This document shows, in pieces, positions 9,851 to 20,169 of a DNA stretch of 64,000 bases (the stretch's first letter is position 1; the number at the start of each line of letters is the position of its first letter). The notes beneath the pieces were generated by a model that was given only the letters and a program-made list of their open reading frames with translations, was not told the DNA's origin and made no database searches. The position numbers and the translations under genes are program-made. The DNA comes from Ilex aquifolium. Lineage: Eukaryota > Streptophyta > Magnoliopsida > Aquifoliales > Aquifoliaceae. The DNA is taken from the NCBI GenBank assembly GCA_951799425.1, contig OX637407.1, forward strand, positions 26,905,691-26,969,690, given 5' to 3'.

Positions 9851-11635
9851 CCCAAGTTCCCAGCTCTGCTCCGGTCCCTTATTAATTAACTCAATAGAGC
9901 TACATCCAGCTTCCTTCATTCCAATTGGACTCCATTCAGTCTCTCTGACTGTGTTCCCTTCCTTTGCCTCAACCACACTCGTTTGATCTGACATTCTCCC
10001 TGCAATGGCATATGTACTGGAAAGAATGATCAAATCTGCCGGGTGTTCATCAATTTCCTGCAATACTCTGTTGACAACTTCCCCCAAATCAACGTTTCCA
10101 TAAACTCTGCATGCTGCAAGTAATGAACGCCATGCAGTGGCATCGCCCTCAATGGGCAAGCTCTTAATTAGTCTATGTGCTTCCTCTAGCAACCCTGCAC
10201 GACCCAAGAGATCAATCATGCAGCCATAGTGTTCGAGCTTAGGTGTCAAGCCATATCTTCGAACCATCCTCTCGAAACAGTCCATTCCCTCCGTCACCAG
10301 TCCTCTATGGCTACAAGCACTCAACACAGCCAAGAAAGTGACTTCATTAGGCCAAAACCCTTCCTCCTCCATCCTGTAAAAAAGTGTAATGGCATTTTTC
10401 GCCTGCCCATGGAACCCGTATCCCAATATCATGGCTGTCCAAGATTTCACATCTTTGGTCTCCATTCTATCAAAAATATCAATGGCCTTCCCCAGTAACC
10501 CACATTTAGAATACATATCCACTAGCGCTGTACCAAGAACTGCATCCAATACCAACTGCTGCTCCTTGACATAGTCATGGACACACTCACCTGCAGCCAA
10601 AGCTCCAGAGGCAGCACAAGCTGAAAGTAACCCAGCCAGTGTAGATGAATTGGGTTTCACTCGTCCCAGTTTCATTAATTGTAGTAAAGCTAATGACTCT
10701 TCTAGCAGGCCACTTTTAGCATACCCATCCATTAAACAGTTCCATAGAACAATATCCTTTATATGAACTTCATCAAAAACTCTACGTCCTAAATTGATGT
10801 AACCAGTTTTCCCATACATTGCAATTAAAGCAGTGACCACATTCAAATCAAGGCAAAACCCAATCTTGATGCAATGCCCATGTAGTGACTCTCCTCCCAA
10901 AAGATTATTCAAATCAGTAACAGCAGACAAAGCACTCAACATTGTGGTGACACCAACACCAAAGCCATCCCTACACAATTGCCTGAACAAAATTAGAACC
11001 ACAGCATGCTGAGATACATGAAGATAACCACCCATCAAGGTGTTCCACGACACCAAATCTCTTTCTTTAGGAAAGTCATCAAACAGCTGGTGGGCATCTC
11101 CAATTCTTCCACAAACACAAAAGAAGTGCAAAAGGGTATTCCTTACATTGATAAACAAATCAAACCCAAATCGAATAACAATTGAATGAACCCCAAAGCC
11201 GGTCCAAAAAGCCAATAGACGGGCACAAGATTTGAGGGTTGTGATAAAGCTGAACTGGTCTAGCAAAATATTTTGAGCCCTCATGTAATTGAAGACAACA
11301 AAAGCTTGTTTCGGGTCATCACTAATCGAATAGCCTCTAAGCATAGTATTGAACATAAAAAGATTTGGGTTTTGTATACTTCTGAAAATAGAGGCTGCAT
11401 AGTTTGTATCTAGTATTGAAGCTGCAAGAAGTTTGCTCAATGTGAAGGGTACGAGATCAAGACCAGTTTTGATCATTGAGCCATGGACTTGAGTGATTTC
11501 AGTGGCTTGACTGCAAGATTTTAATAAAGATACGAGCTTTTGCTCTGAGGAAAGTACAGAGTAGTGTCTTGAGAAATGGTGAGTAAGCCAAAATTTGAAA
11601 TTTTGCTTCAGGTGCGAACTAACGGTTATGGTCAT
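9797..11635 (-). CDS. PPR protein, PLS class, At1g26900-like
   Basis: Single-exon frame of 612 aa from ATG at 11635-11633; the frame is open further upstream but has no earlier ATG. The N-terminus (MTITVSSHLKQNFKFW) is basic and lacks acids early on, fitting an organelle transit peptide, probably mitochondrial as for the Arabidopsis relative. About a dozen PPR motifs follow, with typical strings such as NLFMFNTMLRGY, DLVSWNTLMGGY, DIVLWNCLMDGYAKSGLLEE and DVKSWTAMILGYGFHGQ. They end in an E-type region (EHYGCMIDLLGRAGLLEEA...WRSLLAACRVYGN). No DYW deaminase domain is present. Such proteins bind organelle RNA in editing or processing; the RNA target cannot be read from here. I recognise close similarity to At1g26900 (572 aa). 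The last ~17 residues come from a hairpin sequence and look like a recent extension. Confidence 0.93.
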   Translation of the reverse strand: MTITVSSHLKQNFKFWLTHHFSRHYSVLSSEQKLVSLLKSCSQATEITQVHGSMIKTGLDLVPFTLSKLLAASILDTNYAASIFRSIQNPNLFMFNTMLRGYSISDDPKQAFVVFNYMRAQNILLDQFSFITTLKSCARLLAFWTGFGVHSIVIRFGFDLFINVRNTLLHFFCVCGRIGDAHQLFDDFPKERDLVSWNTLMGGYLHVSQHAVVLILFRQLCRDGFGVGVTTMLSALSAVTDLNNLLGGESLHGHCIKIGFCLDLNVVTALIAMYGKTGYINLGRRVFDEVHIKDIVLWNCLMDGYAKSGLLEESLALLQLMKLGRVKPNSSTLAGLLSACAASGALAAGECVHDYVKEQQLVLDAVLGTALVDMYSKCGLLGKAIDIFDRMETKDVKSWTAMILGYGFHGQAKNAITLFYRMEEEGFWPNEVTFLAVLSACSHRGLVTEGMDCFERMVRRYGLTPKLEHYGCMIDLLGRAGLLEEAHRLIKSLPIEGDATAWRSLLAACRVYGNVDLGEVVNRVLQEIDEHPADLIILSSTYAIAGRMSDQTSVVEAKEGNTVRETEWSPIGMKEAGCSSIELINKGPEQSWELGNANKDHTIGVPYGTSCA

Positions 11636-11639
11636 GAGC

Positions 11640-12960
11640 CAGACGTCGGTTCTCGCGCGGACTTTGTAGCTCAGCAGGAAAAACCCAGAATTTAGTCCAA
11701 CTTTGGATATTGCTTCAGAGTGTTTTGATTGTACCCAATATATACCATTTCTACGCAACACATATTTCGATAAGATTGTATAACCATAGCTTGTAATGTT
11801 TCAGAAATAAATTATTGGAGTCCTCATGACCTCAAAGTGTGAGCTGTACAATAGTATGAGATAGCAAACCTAGGATAGGCTTAGCCGAGATTCTTGAGCT
11901 GAGGAAGGAAGTTAGAAAAGGATCAGGATATATTTAGCTTTTACCCTCTGATGATGCTTAATTTAGCCGACGTTCAAGGTTAAATAGATAAGTTTATAGT
12001 GCAAAGTTGGTTTAGTATGCATAGTCGTGCTTTGATTCATTGGAGTATTTATACCTTCAAATGTGATGATGATGTAGCCATTTAAGTACTCATAGCCTAT
12101 ACTTGATAGCTATTTTTTGTCAGCAAAGATTATGCTTCTATCTTTGCGGTTCGATATATGTTTTGAATTGAGGTGATAATAATGATTGTTAGTTATATTA
12201 GCATTCAGTCACATCAACATTCTGCCCGAGACACTTTTCAAGGGCAATTAATTCTCGGGATCGATCATGTACATTTTCGTTCCCTTGCGGGTCATATTCA
12301 CTCGGTCTAGAGAATACCTTTTACTCAATCTCGGTCCATAAAAATTCAGGGAATACATATTCTAGCTGCAATATGTAACGTGTCGATTTGTGACTAATGA
12401 GCCACCCACTCTCGTCATGAGCTTTGAAATCTTTCATAAAAAAGTTTTAATATACTTGACGTGCACAATTTTTGAGTAATTATGTATATCTAGAATTTAC
12501 ATTACAATTGTGTAGAGATAAATGATTTTCATAGACACGCATAGATAGCATTTGGACCAACTAATAATCCCATCAACTTAGCAGGAAGGGAAGAAACAGA
12601 AAAGAGCACTGATTTGCGTTTACTTCCTCCACCAAGGCATGAACCTATAGGTTGCATTTCACCGTTGTTGACGTAATTTAACAGTTTTTCAAAAACTGTC
12701 TCGAGTTTGAATTTCTAAAATAATGATTTCTCAATTAATTCGTATTTAACGAATCGTGTTATATTGGGGGTTGTATCGCGTATGAATCATATATAATCGA
12801 AATATAAACGAGTTGTATCGTGTATTTCTTTTGATTGAGTTTACTCATACCTGATTTGTTTATTAATTCTGTCAGATTGGATCCACCCGTTCACGAAACG
12901 AGTGACTTAAAGAAAATTCAAACCCTCTAATTTCGTGTTATATTTTGACACTTTATTAGG
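11640..12960. other. Intergenic between PPR and RPS9 genes
   Basis: AT-rich DNA with no supported gene. Around 12720-12910 there are GAATCGTGTTATATTG and TTGTATCGTGTAT motifs typical of the hAT-like families elsewhere in the window, but no clear ends. Confidence 0.5.
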
Positions 12961-12970
12961 CACACTATTT

Positions 12971-13062
12971 GGCCCAATCAATTTGGCATTATTTTACAGG
13001 GGCCCAGTGATTGGCCCAACCCCCCACACACCAGACTTAACCTCTAGGCCCATTAGGGTTTA
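12971..13062 (+). promoter_or_regulatory. RPS9 promoter: four site II motifs and a telo-box
   Basis: GGCCCA (site II, TGGGCC on the other strand) occurs at 12971-12976, 13001-13006, 13013-13018 and 13048-13053. The last is one base from TAGGGTTT (telo-box, 13055-13062). Site II plus telo-box pairs are established as the usual drivers of plant ribosomal protein and other growth-linked genes. They sit about 155-245 bp before the start codon, as expected. Confidence 0.85.
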
Positions 13063-13215
13063 TACTTGAAACGAATAAATGGTGTACTCAGACTCTGTCA
13101 CTTCACGCCCCATATAGTCTCGTTTTCTCTTATTCCATTTCCATCGCCTCCATTAGAGAGAGAGATAGAGAGCAGATCGCGGGACTGAGAACCGTATTGA
13201 CGGCGAACAATCACC

Positions 13216-15826
13216 ATGGTGCACGTCTCCTTCTATCGAAACTGTAAGTCCTCACTGTTCATTGTGTCTATATATATATAATTGTGAGAGCCTGTTTTGA
13301 TCAATTTTACTTTATCGTAGTCTCGCTGAACATTGATTTGAATTATATGAGTTGTTCCATGTTTGTATATTTCAGTGTAAATGCAACTCCTGGTATTTTA
13401 TGATCTGTTTGATTCCTAAGAAATAGTAGTTAAAGGAGTGGATACGAAAACTGGGAACTGTCTGTCCATGGTGTGACCCGAGGTTGGATAACATATGGGC
13501 TCAAGTGAGGTCTAGAGAAATTAATTAGCTTGATTTTATGGGTAATCAGAATAGCATGGAATACAAGATCGTATTATAATTTTCTCGTTTTGTTTATCAT
13601 TGATTTCCGAGCTACCAAACAATGGGACATTGACTTTATTAATTGTATAAATGTTGGATTTTGTGGATGGTTTTGCTTTTAAAATTTGAGTGGAAAAGCA
13701 TGACTGGGATTTTAGGCTGTTTACAGTCATGGTTATGCTGATGTAGACGCAGTTATATTTCCTCTGCCTAATTGGTTTTTGGAAAAATGACAAGCAAAGA
13801 GGAGAAATTGAAAATTCAAGACCCAGTCTGTAACTTCTGTGACCTGACAAAATTGATATACTCTCAGCTAATTGGCTTTATTGAGCTGAAGTTTTTGATC
13901 CATCAGCAACCAGAAAGCCATGAGATACACGATTTCAAATTAAATTATCTTTTCCCCTGTAGTCTTCTATGCAATAAAATATATGTCAACAGCAGTACTT
14001 TTTTACTCCAACACACAATTTGAGAAACACAAATGATGTTCTCAATTTTCGGTCTCAATAATTAAACATGACTGAATGTTAGATGGGAAGACTTTTAAGA
14101 AGCCTCGCCGTCCTTATGAGAAGGAGCGATTGGATGCTGAACTGAAGCTTGTGGGAGAGTATGGACTCCGGTGCAAGAGGGAGCTCTGGAGGGTTCAGTA
14201 TGCTCTGAGCCGCATTCGTAATAATGCAAGAATGCTTCTGACCCTTGATGAGAAGGACCCTCGTAGGATTTTTGAGGGTGAAGCCCTACTTAGGAGGATG
14301 AACAGGTATGGACTGCTGGATGAGAGCCAGAACAAGCTCGATTACGTGTTGGCCCTCACTGTTGAGAACTTCCTTGAGCGGCGCCTCCAAACACTCGTGT
14401 TTAAGACTGGAATGGCAAAGTCGATCCACCATGCTAGAGTGCTCATTAGGCAGAGGCATATCAGGTATGAATCATGTATAGTCCCAGTGACCCAATTCGG
14501 GAAGACTGTATAGTTTTCCAGTTCTGGCTACTTGTTAATTTTCCATGTAGCTGAACTAATGTTTATGGTCTCTATGCAAATTTTGCGTTGGTATACAGTA
14601 ACTGGTTAAATAACACTGGATTTTGTAAGAAATTAAGTATGATCAAAATTGTTTGTGTGATTGTTCATATTTGTTTTTTCGCCTTCACTTAGACTGACAT
14701 ATGTTTATATGTGCTTGTTCATATTATTGTGTCTCTACATGTGCTATATGATGTTTCTGAATCCTGCCATTATGTTGTCAATTGATGTAATATGAATACT
14801 CGTTTATGGTCTTAACCTTAAAACATTTCTTAAAATATGCAGTGTTATATGATATTTATGATTCGGAATTTCTGAATCCTGGTATTCTGTGGGCAATTGT
14901 TGTAGTAGGAATACTCTATATTATGGTCACTACTTTAAAATAGCATGTGATGACATTTTTGTCTTTCTAGAGGACTACGCTTCTTATATTGGACTGTTCT
15001 CTTATTTCGTTGTATTAATCACATGGGTTGATGTTTTCGTAGTGATTGCTTTGGTGGTTGTACTTCAAATTTAAAGTGATGTATAAAGAATAACTCATTA
15101 ATTTCCACTCCTTATTTTTGTTTTCCTGTTTACTGCTATGGACACAACATAGTTTTTTTGTTCATTCTATCGTACACAAATATTCATTTTTTTCCACTTA
15201 GCACGACATAAGATTTTTAAGGTCCATCCCCTTCACCGAGTGAAACACCTTTGTAGCCAGCCGCCCATGCATAGTGTGTGTCTTTTCCTTAAGTGCATGC
15301 ATGGTTGAGAGGTTATAAAATCTACAGAAGATTGCCACATTCCAGCAACCCATGTTGCATATATTCCAGAACATTTTAGTGTGCATCTTGCGCAAATATA
15401 CATACACCGACCCCCTATTTTTCTCCCCCCCAAAAAAACAAAAAGAATGAAAAATGAAAAAACACACATGTTTGTTGGATTGCAACATATAATTTGAACT
15501 AGTGGCTAACAAAGATGCGTCCTCTCAAGTTGGATCGACTTTAATACTCTTATTTTTGGTACCTCGATGTTAGTATATCAGTGTTGAATCTCTTGATCAT
15601 TAATCATGTTCATCTTAAAAATATATGTTTTGTGCACTGCAGGGTTGGGAGGCAGGTAGTCAATGTTGCCTCATTTATGGTGAGAGTGGACTCACAGAAG
15701 CATATTGATTTCTCGCTTACAAGTCCTTTTGGTGGCGGTCGTCCTGGTAGAGTGAAGCGAAAGAACACAAAGGCAGCTGCTAAGAAGGCTGCTGGTGGAG
15801 ATGGAGATGAAGAGGATGAAGAATGA
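13216..15826 (+). CDS. RPS9: 40S ribosomal protein S9 (uS4), 3 exons
   Basis: Exons 13216-13243, 14083-14464 and 15643-15826 give 197 aa, the usual plant length. The start [10 protein letters not shown] is split from [20 protein letters not shown] by intron 1 inside a tyrosine codon. Intron 2 splits an arginine codon ([15 protein letters not shown]). The S4 RNA-binding domain is clear ([20 protein letters not shown]...[13 protein letters not shown]), and the C-terminus is the eukaryotic basic then acidic tail ([18 protein letters not shown]). The protein is a core component of the small ribosomal subunit near the mRNA entry and decoding region. All splice sites are canonical and no damage is seen. 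A GA-rich leader (13155-13171) and the site II/telo-box promoter fit high expression in growing tissue. Confidence 0.98.
14741..14940 (+). repeat. Diverged tandem duplication in RPS9 intron 2
   Basis: Segments 14741-14822 and 14842-14940 share GTG.TATATGAT, TTTCTGAATCCTG, TGT.GGCAATTG/TTGTCAATTG, GAATACTC and ATGGTC in the same order. This points to an old duplication of about 100 bp within the intron. No snoRNA boxes could be fitted. Confidence 0.6.
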
Positions 15827-15829
15827 GTC

Positions 15830-16400
15830 CTTGTGTTCTGTGTAGTTCTTGAAGGTAATTTTAGGAACGATGGCCCAGAGTTTGTCTTCACCTCCGGAGT
15901 ACTTTTTTTTTTCCATTAAATTGTTGTTGGTCTCTTTGACAACCTTCATTTGTAGGAAGTTTTGGATGCCTTCATGCTTATGCTTTTTTGACTATCATTA
16001 AGAAAGATGATCTTATTTGATTTGGTAACCTGTTGTTGTACAAGATTTGGTATTCTCGGGTTTCTATAGATGATGGGGCAATCTTTGGCAAATTTGTGAT
16101 TTGGTAGCTTTTTTTGTGATTGCTTTGGTGATAATGGAAACCCGAACTTGTGGATGCCTAGTAAACCAGGTAAATTAGGATTCTCCTGCTGGCTCAAGGT
16201 CTTAGTTTCAGATTTTTTGGTCTGCTTGTTAGGTGTGGATTGTTGTTAGTGCTGCCTCTGCAATTTGTTGGATTAGCATCTTGGCAAGAATCCATCGAAT
16301 GAAATGAGCTTTTCGTGATATAAAAACTCTCCTGTCTATTTCCCTCCGTGGGTTAGGGGGGCTTTCGGTCTTTGGTTAAGTTGTTAGTAGTACTTATAGT
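15830..16400. other. RPS9 3' UTR and flank
   Basis: Transcribed 3' region is likely to extend past about 15900. Beyond it the sequence is ordinary AT-rich DNA with no gene. Confidence 0.5.
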
Positions 16401-17390
16401 CGATGTCTCTAATTTGGATAAGTGGAACGAAGGGAGAAAAACCTGCTTTGGAGGGAATAGAGGTGAAACGGCGCTTTTGAGCGAAGCTACTAAATGCCCT
16501 TCATCTTTGTCACCTTGGAAGAAGACTTTCTAACATGATAACCCCAGCTTCATGGTTGTAGCTGGTAGACTCATATACCCCGAACGAAGTTCTAAATCTT
16601 TCCGGAAGGGAAGGGAAAAGGCATAGCAGGCATGCGGCTAAACTCTCCACGAGAATTGGGTACACCTATATTGTCAGAAAATGAAGAAATTCCCCAACTG
16701 GGGCGCATCAACGTTCTTGGTGAAAAACCACGTTCAATTGAACTCTAATGGATTGATTTTCGTTGGGATTCAATAATAACTCAATCTACCCATGGAGAAT
16801 TGATGGCCTCAATGCGAGGAAGTCGAAGTCGTTTTGGCAGATATGTTATAGCAGCTGCTAACACCTATATTTAAGTTGGACGTCATCCTGTAGCAGCAGC
16901 CAATCTACTACTGTTAGGCTTCACTGGAAATCTCCTAGCATGGTGGGAAAGATTACCAGATGCGGTCAAGTCCTCCATACAATACTTTTGGACAGTCGAT
17001 ACCTAATCCAGTAAAAAGAGGGTGATTGGAGTAGAGAATCTGAATTAAACCCGTATTATCGTTGGTTTGATCATTTCTACCATGGTGCTCACACTCAATC
17101 CATCCCTACTTATTGTACTAATCAGGTCATTTGGGAAGCGTGAGGTGGGTCGGAGCAACAAAGACCAGATTAGTGTAGGTATTGCCCTTTTGGTTTTTTA
17201 TTCAAATGCCAATGTCCTTTCTTCTTGTTCCTCTTCCCTATTCCTTTTATCTCTTTCCTTTACCCCCTCTTTCTATTTGGTACCTATGTGGATTAGCATT
17301 TAGCAGGTGGATTACCCATCCATGGCCTGGTAGAATAACGGGTCAGAATTCTTACACGGCTATCAATGGAACCCTTCACTGACTAAATCA
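16400..17390. other. Foreign-looking block: possible organelle insert with gag-like fossil
   Basis: The stretch is more GC-balanced and purine/pyrimidine-blocky than its surroundings, with strings such as CCCGAACGAAG and GGAAGGGAAGGGAAAAGG that remind me of plant mitochondrial intergenic DNA. One plus-strand frame at about 16890-16990 reads LLLLGFTGNLLAWWERLP, like the W-W segment of retroelement or pararetrovirus gag/coat proteins. If so, it is an old, broken fragment of such an element. I could not match a specific organelle gene. Confidence 0.35.
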
Positions 17391-17399
17391 ATGCATAAT

Positions 17400-18430
17400 T
17401 AGAACTTTAGTAATATGCACTGCCAGTCACCCAGAAAATTCCTAGAAGTTGGCTAAATTTTCTAAGTATTTGTTTGGGAAACTCATCGGACAAATATCTT
17501 TTTTTTTTCCCCTCATTATGTTAAAAAGAGAAATTACACAAAAGTTAAAGGGTCAAAATGTAATTTACTAAGCAATTAGTCTCTTTCCTTGGTCCTTGGG
17601 TAGCAATTTAGAGGGTCAGATGGCATAATGTCCATTTAGAGAAGATCGAATTAAACAATTCCCTCCCATAAACTAACCCTAAATGTATACAAAGGTGATT
17701 TGATTTGCTAAGTTTTGTTGGACAACCTTCCTTTGACCCGTTTTTATTTATGAGGGCAACGATGTGCACGTAGTTTCTGGAATACATTTTAATATTATAT
17801 ATGTCCGTAAATCCGGTTCAAGATGTTTATTGTCTGGCGCACTTGTATTGATTCTTTCTAAGTTTTATTATACTAAACAAATGATCCACTCGATGAACCA
17901 AACCTAAATTAAAAAAAAAAACACACACTAAGATGTAAATAAAAGGAAAGGAATATAGAAAGATGAAAAGAAAGCACACTTAGTGCCGGCATATATGGAC
18001 TACTACATGATTTAGTCACTCTAATGCTCTTATTATATTTTGCACCGTGTTTTCGTCACTACAGGTTTTAGAAAGAATTAGATATTCATAGTCTTATTTC
18101 ACATGCGAAGAGTTGTAAGTCAAACTCTTGACATCCAAATTATAATAAAATTATTTTACTGCTATGTCAAGGCTCATTTTTTCAAAAACAATGATATTAT
18201 GATAGTAACTATGTTTAATTATTTCCCCTTTTTATTAATGGTGAGTTTGGGGGGCACCAATGGCCTTATTCTATGTTAATTTGGTTGAGATATTTTCTCA
18301 TAAAATGCGTTCTCTTCTCTCCATGACCTGACTACAGTCTAATAAGACTCTCATTAATGGAGGTCTATGAAGTATCAAATATACACAAACATTAAGTTCA
18401 TATGTCAATGTTGGTAGCGAGGGATGAGGT
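17400..18430. other. Intergenic, AT-rich, nothing recognised
   Basis: No open frame, RNA gene or delimited element that I can support. Confidence 0.5.
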
Positions 18431-18431
18431 A

Positions 18432-18930
18432 TTAGGGTCAATCCTAAACACCCTAAAAAATTATAATTGGACACCTAAAATTTATAACTTTATCCTAATA
18501 AGTTGTAATGTGATTCCAAAAAAATATAAATTTTTTTTTGTTGTAACTAAACCTCTAAAAATTACATCTTCACCCCTAAAAATTATAAATTTATCGTAGT
18601 CACAGCCACACAGGGGCAGAGCCAGACTTTTTTAGTTGTGGGGGCAATTTAATTAGTCGTTAATTTTGTGTCATGTTTATGAATAATATTTAGAGTTGGA
18701 GTTCAACTTTGATATCAAAGGGACTACGATGGTGGAGTTTATAAGCCTTGTTGGTTGTTATATAAATTTTTGAGTTTTTTTACAAAAAAGAGAAAAAGAA
18801 AAAAAATAAATTCTACAAAATTATAATTTTTTTGAGTCATGTTATAATTTTTAAGATTAAAGTTACAATTTTTTAGGATCAAATTATAATTTTTGAGATA
18901 CTTGAAATCAATCCTAAATATTAAAATCAA
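18432..18930. repeat. Inverted AT-rich arrays (TTATAATT family)
   Basis: At 18432-18595 a series of CCTAAAAAATTATAA-type units runs in one direction; at about 18805-18925 the same type runs inverted (TTATAATTTTTTAGGATCAA). The units resemble the subterminal parts of the MITE at 6525-6799. Another element starts between the arms at 18611, so this may be a nested insertion. Confidence 0.5.
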
Positions 18931-19605
18931 TTATTTTAATTCAAGATCAACAGTGAAATTCCAAAAAATAGCTTCTCAGATTTATCTAAATAAAATATAT
19001 TTTGTAGTTCTAGGAAAAAAGAAATTGAATGTGATCCAAATTGACTCCTGTTGGCGTATTCCCTAATCTGACCGTCTATTCAAATTTGTTTATAATTAAT
19101 TAAATTTTTGTTTCATTTAAAACTATTAAATCTAAAAAGTCAAGCATATGAACGACCAAGATCACTTTATATTTTTTTGGTAAGTAGGATCACTCCATAA
19201 TTTTCTATGAGCAATGCTATAGGGAGCTTATTTTAGGATCTTATTTAGAGACGTAATGATGTGACTTTAATGCAATCATTTGATTAGTTGTGAGTTCCAA
19301 TGTTAGGTAGAGTCCACAACCAATCCAATTATTGTACATCATTAAATAAAGATCTAAATAACATTTCCTATTTTTTATTGTTTTTATAGAAAATCTCAAT
19401 GTTAGCAGCGGACATATGGGCCCACAGCTAAAAGTCTGTCAAAGACAAATAATGCCACACTTGTTTGTAAAATACAAACTTACCCATGAACTTCGATAAT
19501 ATTTCATTAGAGACAATGTGTTAAATTCTAAATATATCCTACATGTTTTAAAAATTGCAGTGGGGGCAGCTGTCCCCTCTGCCCCCTCTATAGATTCGCC
19601 CCCTG
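18611..19605. mobile_element. Non-autonomous element with CAGGGGC...GCCCCCTG ends
   Basis: The left end reads CAGGGGCAGAGCCAGAC; the right end, in complement, reads CAGGGGGCGAATCTATAG. Both ends carry GGGGGCA-type tracts just inside. The flanks resemble each other (CGTAGTCACAGCCACA before, CATAGTCAAACCCA after), giving a possible long, imperfect target duplication. Inside lie an AT array and a small fold-back MITE (19207-19372). Its class is uncertain. Confidence 0.45.
19207..19372. mobile_element. Fold-back MITE, AATGCTAT family, copy 1
   Basis: Left AGCAATGCTATAGGGAGC and right (complement) AGGAAATGTTATTTAG are inverted and continue with shared TCTTATTTA/TCTTTATTTA. Inner blocks around ATCATTTGATTAG and AATCCAATTATTG also pair. 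The end motif recurs at about 20011 and 30146. Confidence 0.5.
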
Positions 19606-20006
19606 CATAGTCAAACCCATCATCTTTATATCTTCTGCGGGAATTATTGGTTATCAATATAGCATCAAGCTGTAGAGGCTCCATTACCGTATACGGCACG
19701 GCCCTATCGTTTTCAAGCTCTAGTCTAGTCTTTTAAGCAAGGAAGTCGACTGAAACTTGCGTTTTACTTCTAATCTTGTCCATTTCAATCAAAAGAATGA
19801 GTAACATAAGGTAAGGTGATAAGGGTGGGGACATAAGGGTTCATCGGAGTGGTCACTCTATCAAGATCTGTACCTATTAATGCTGAATTTAACTCATCTC
19901 CTTCTCTTGTAATAGTAATTAAAAAAAAGTCGATAAGGACTTTTGAATTTCTGAGTAACTTCGTACGAAGGCTTTTCAAATTGGATCTCGAATAATAATA
20001 AATATA
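19606..20006. other. Intergenic, nothing recognised
   Basis: No gene or element that I can support in these 400 bp. Confidence 0.5.
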
Positions 20007-20010
20007 GAGT

Positions 20011-20165
20011 AATGCTATGTAATATAAATTTATAATTCAAATATGCATTTCAAATGAAGGAGACTATTAGATCAGTGAGTCCCATTTAAAATAGTTGATG
20101 AAACCTATTCATCCAATAGTCCCCCTTCATTTGAGATACAAATTTGAGTTGTAAATTTGGTTGTG
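20011..20165. mobile_element. Fold-back MITE, AATGCTAT family, copy 2
   Basis: About 55 bp of each end pair as inverted repeats: ATTCAAATATGCATTTCAAA with GAAGGAGACTATTAGAT on the left, and the inverted equivalent on the right (CCAATAGTCCCCCTTCATTT). The left end carries GAGTAATGCTATG. Confidence 0.6.
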
Positions 20166-20169
20166 TTGG

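Noticed and set aside
10229-10574. Plus-strand frames inside the PPR gene
   Set aside because: Antisense shadows of a long, well-conserved PPR reading frame.
14030-14080. Box C/D snoRNA in RPS9 intron 1
   Set aside because: ATGATGT and ACTGA are present but too close (about 42 bases) and overlap the splice acceptor; no terminal stem.
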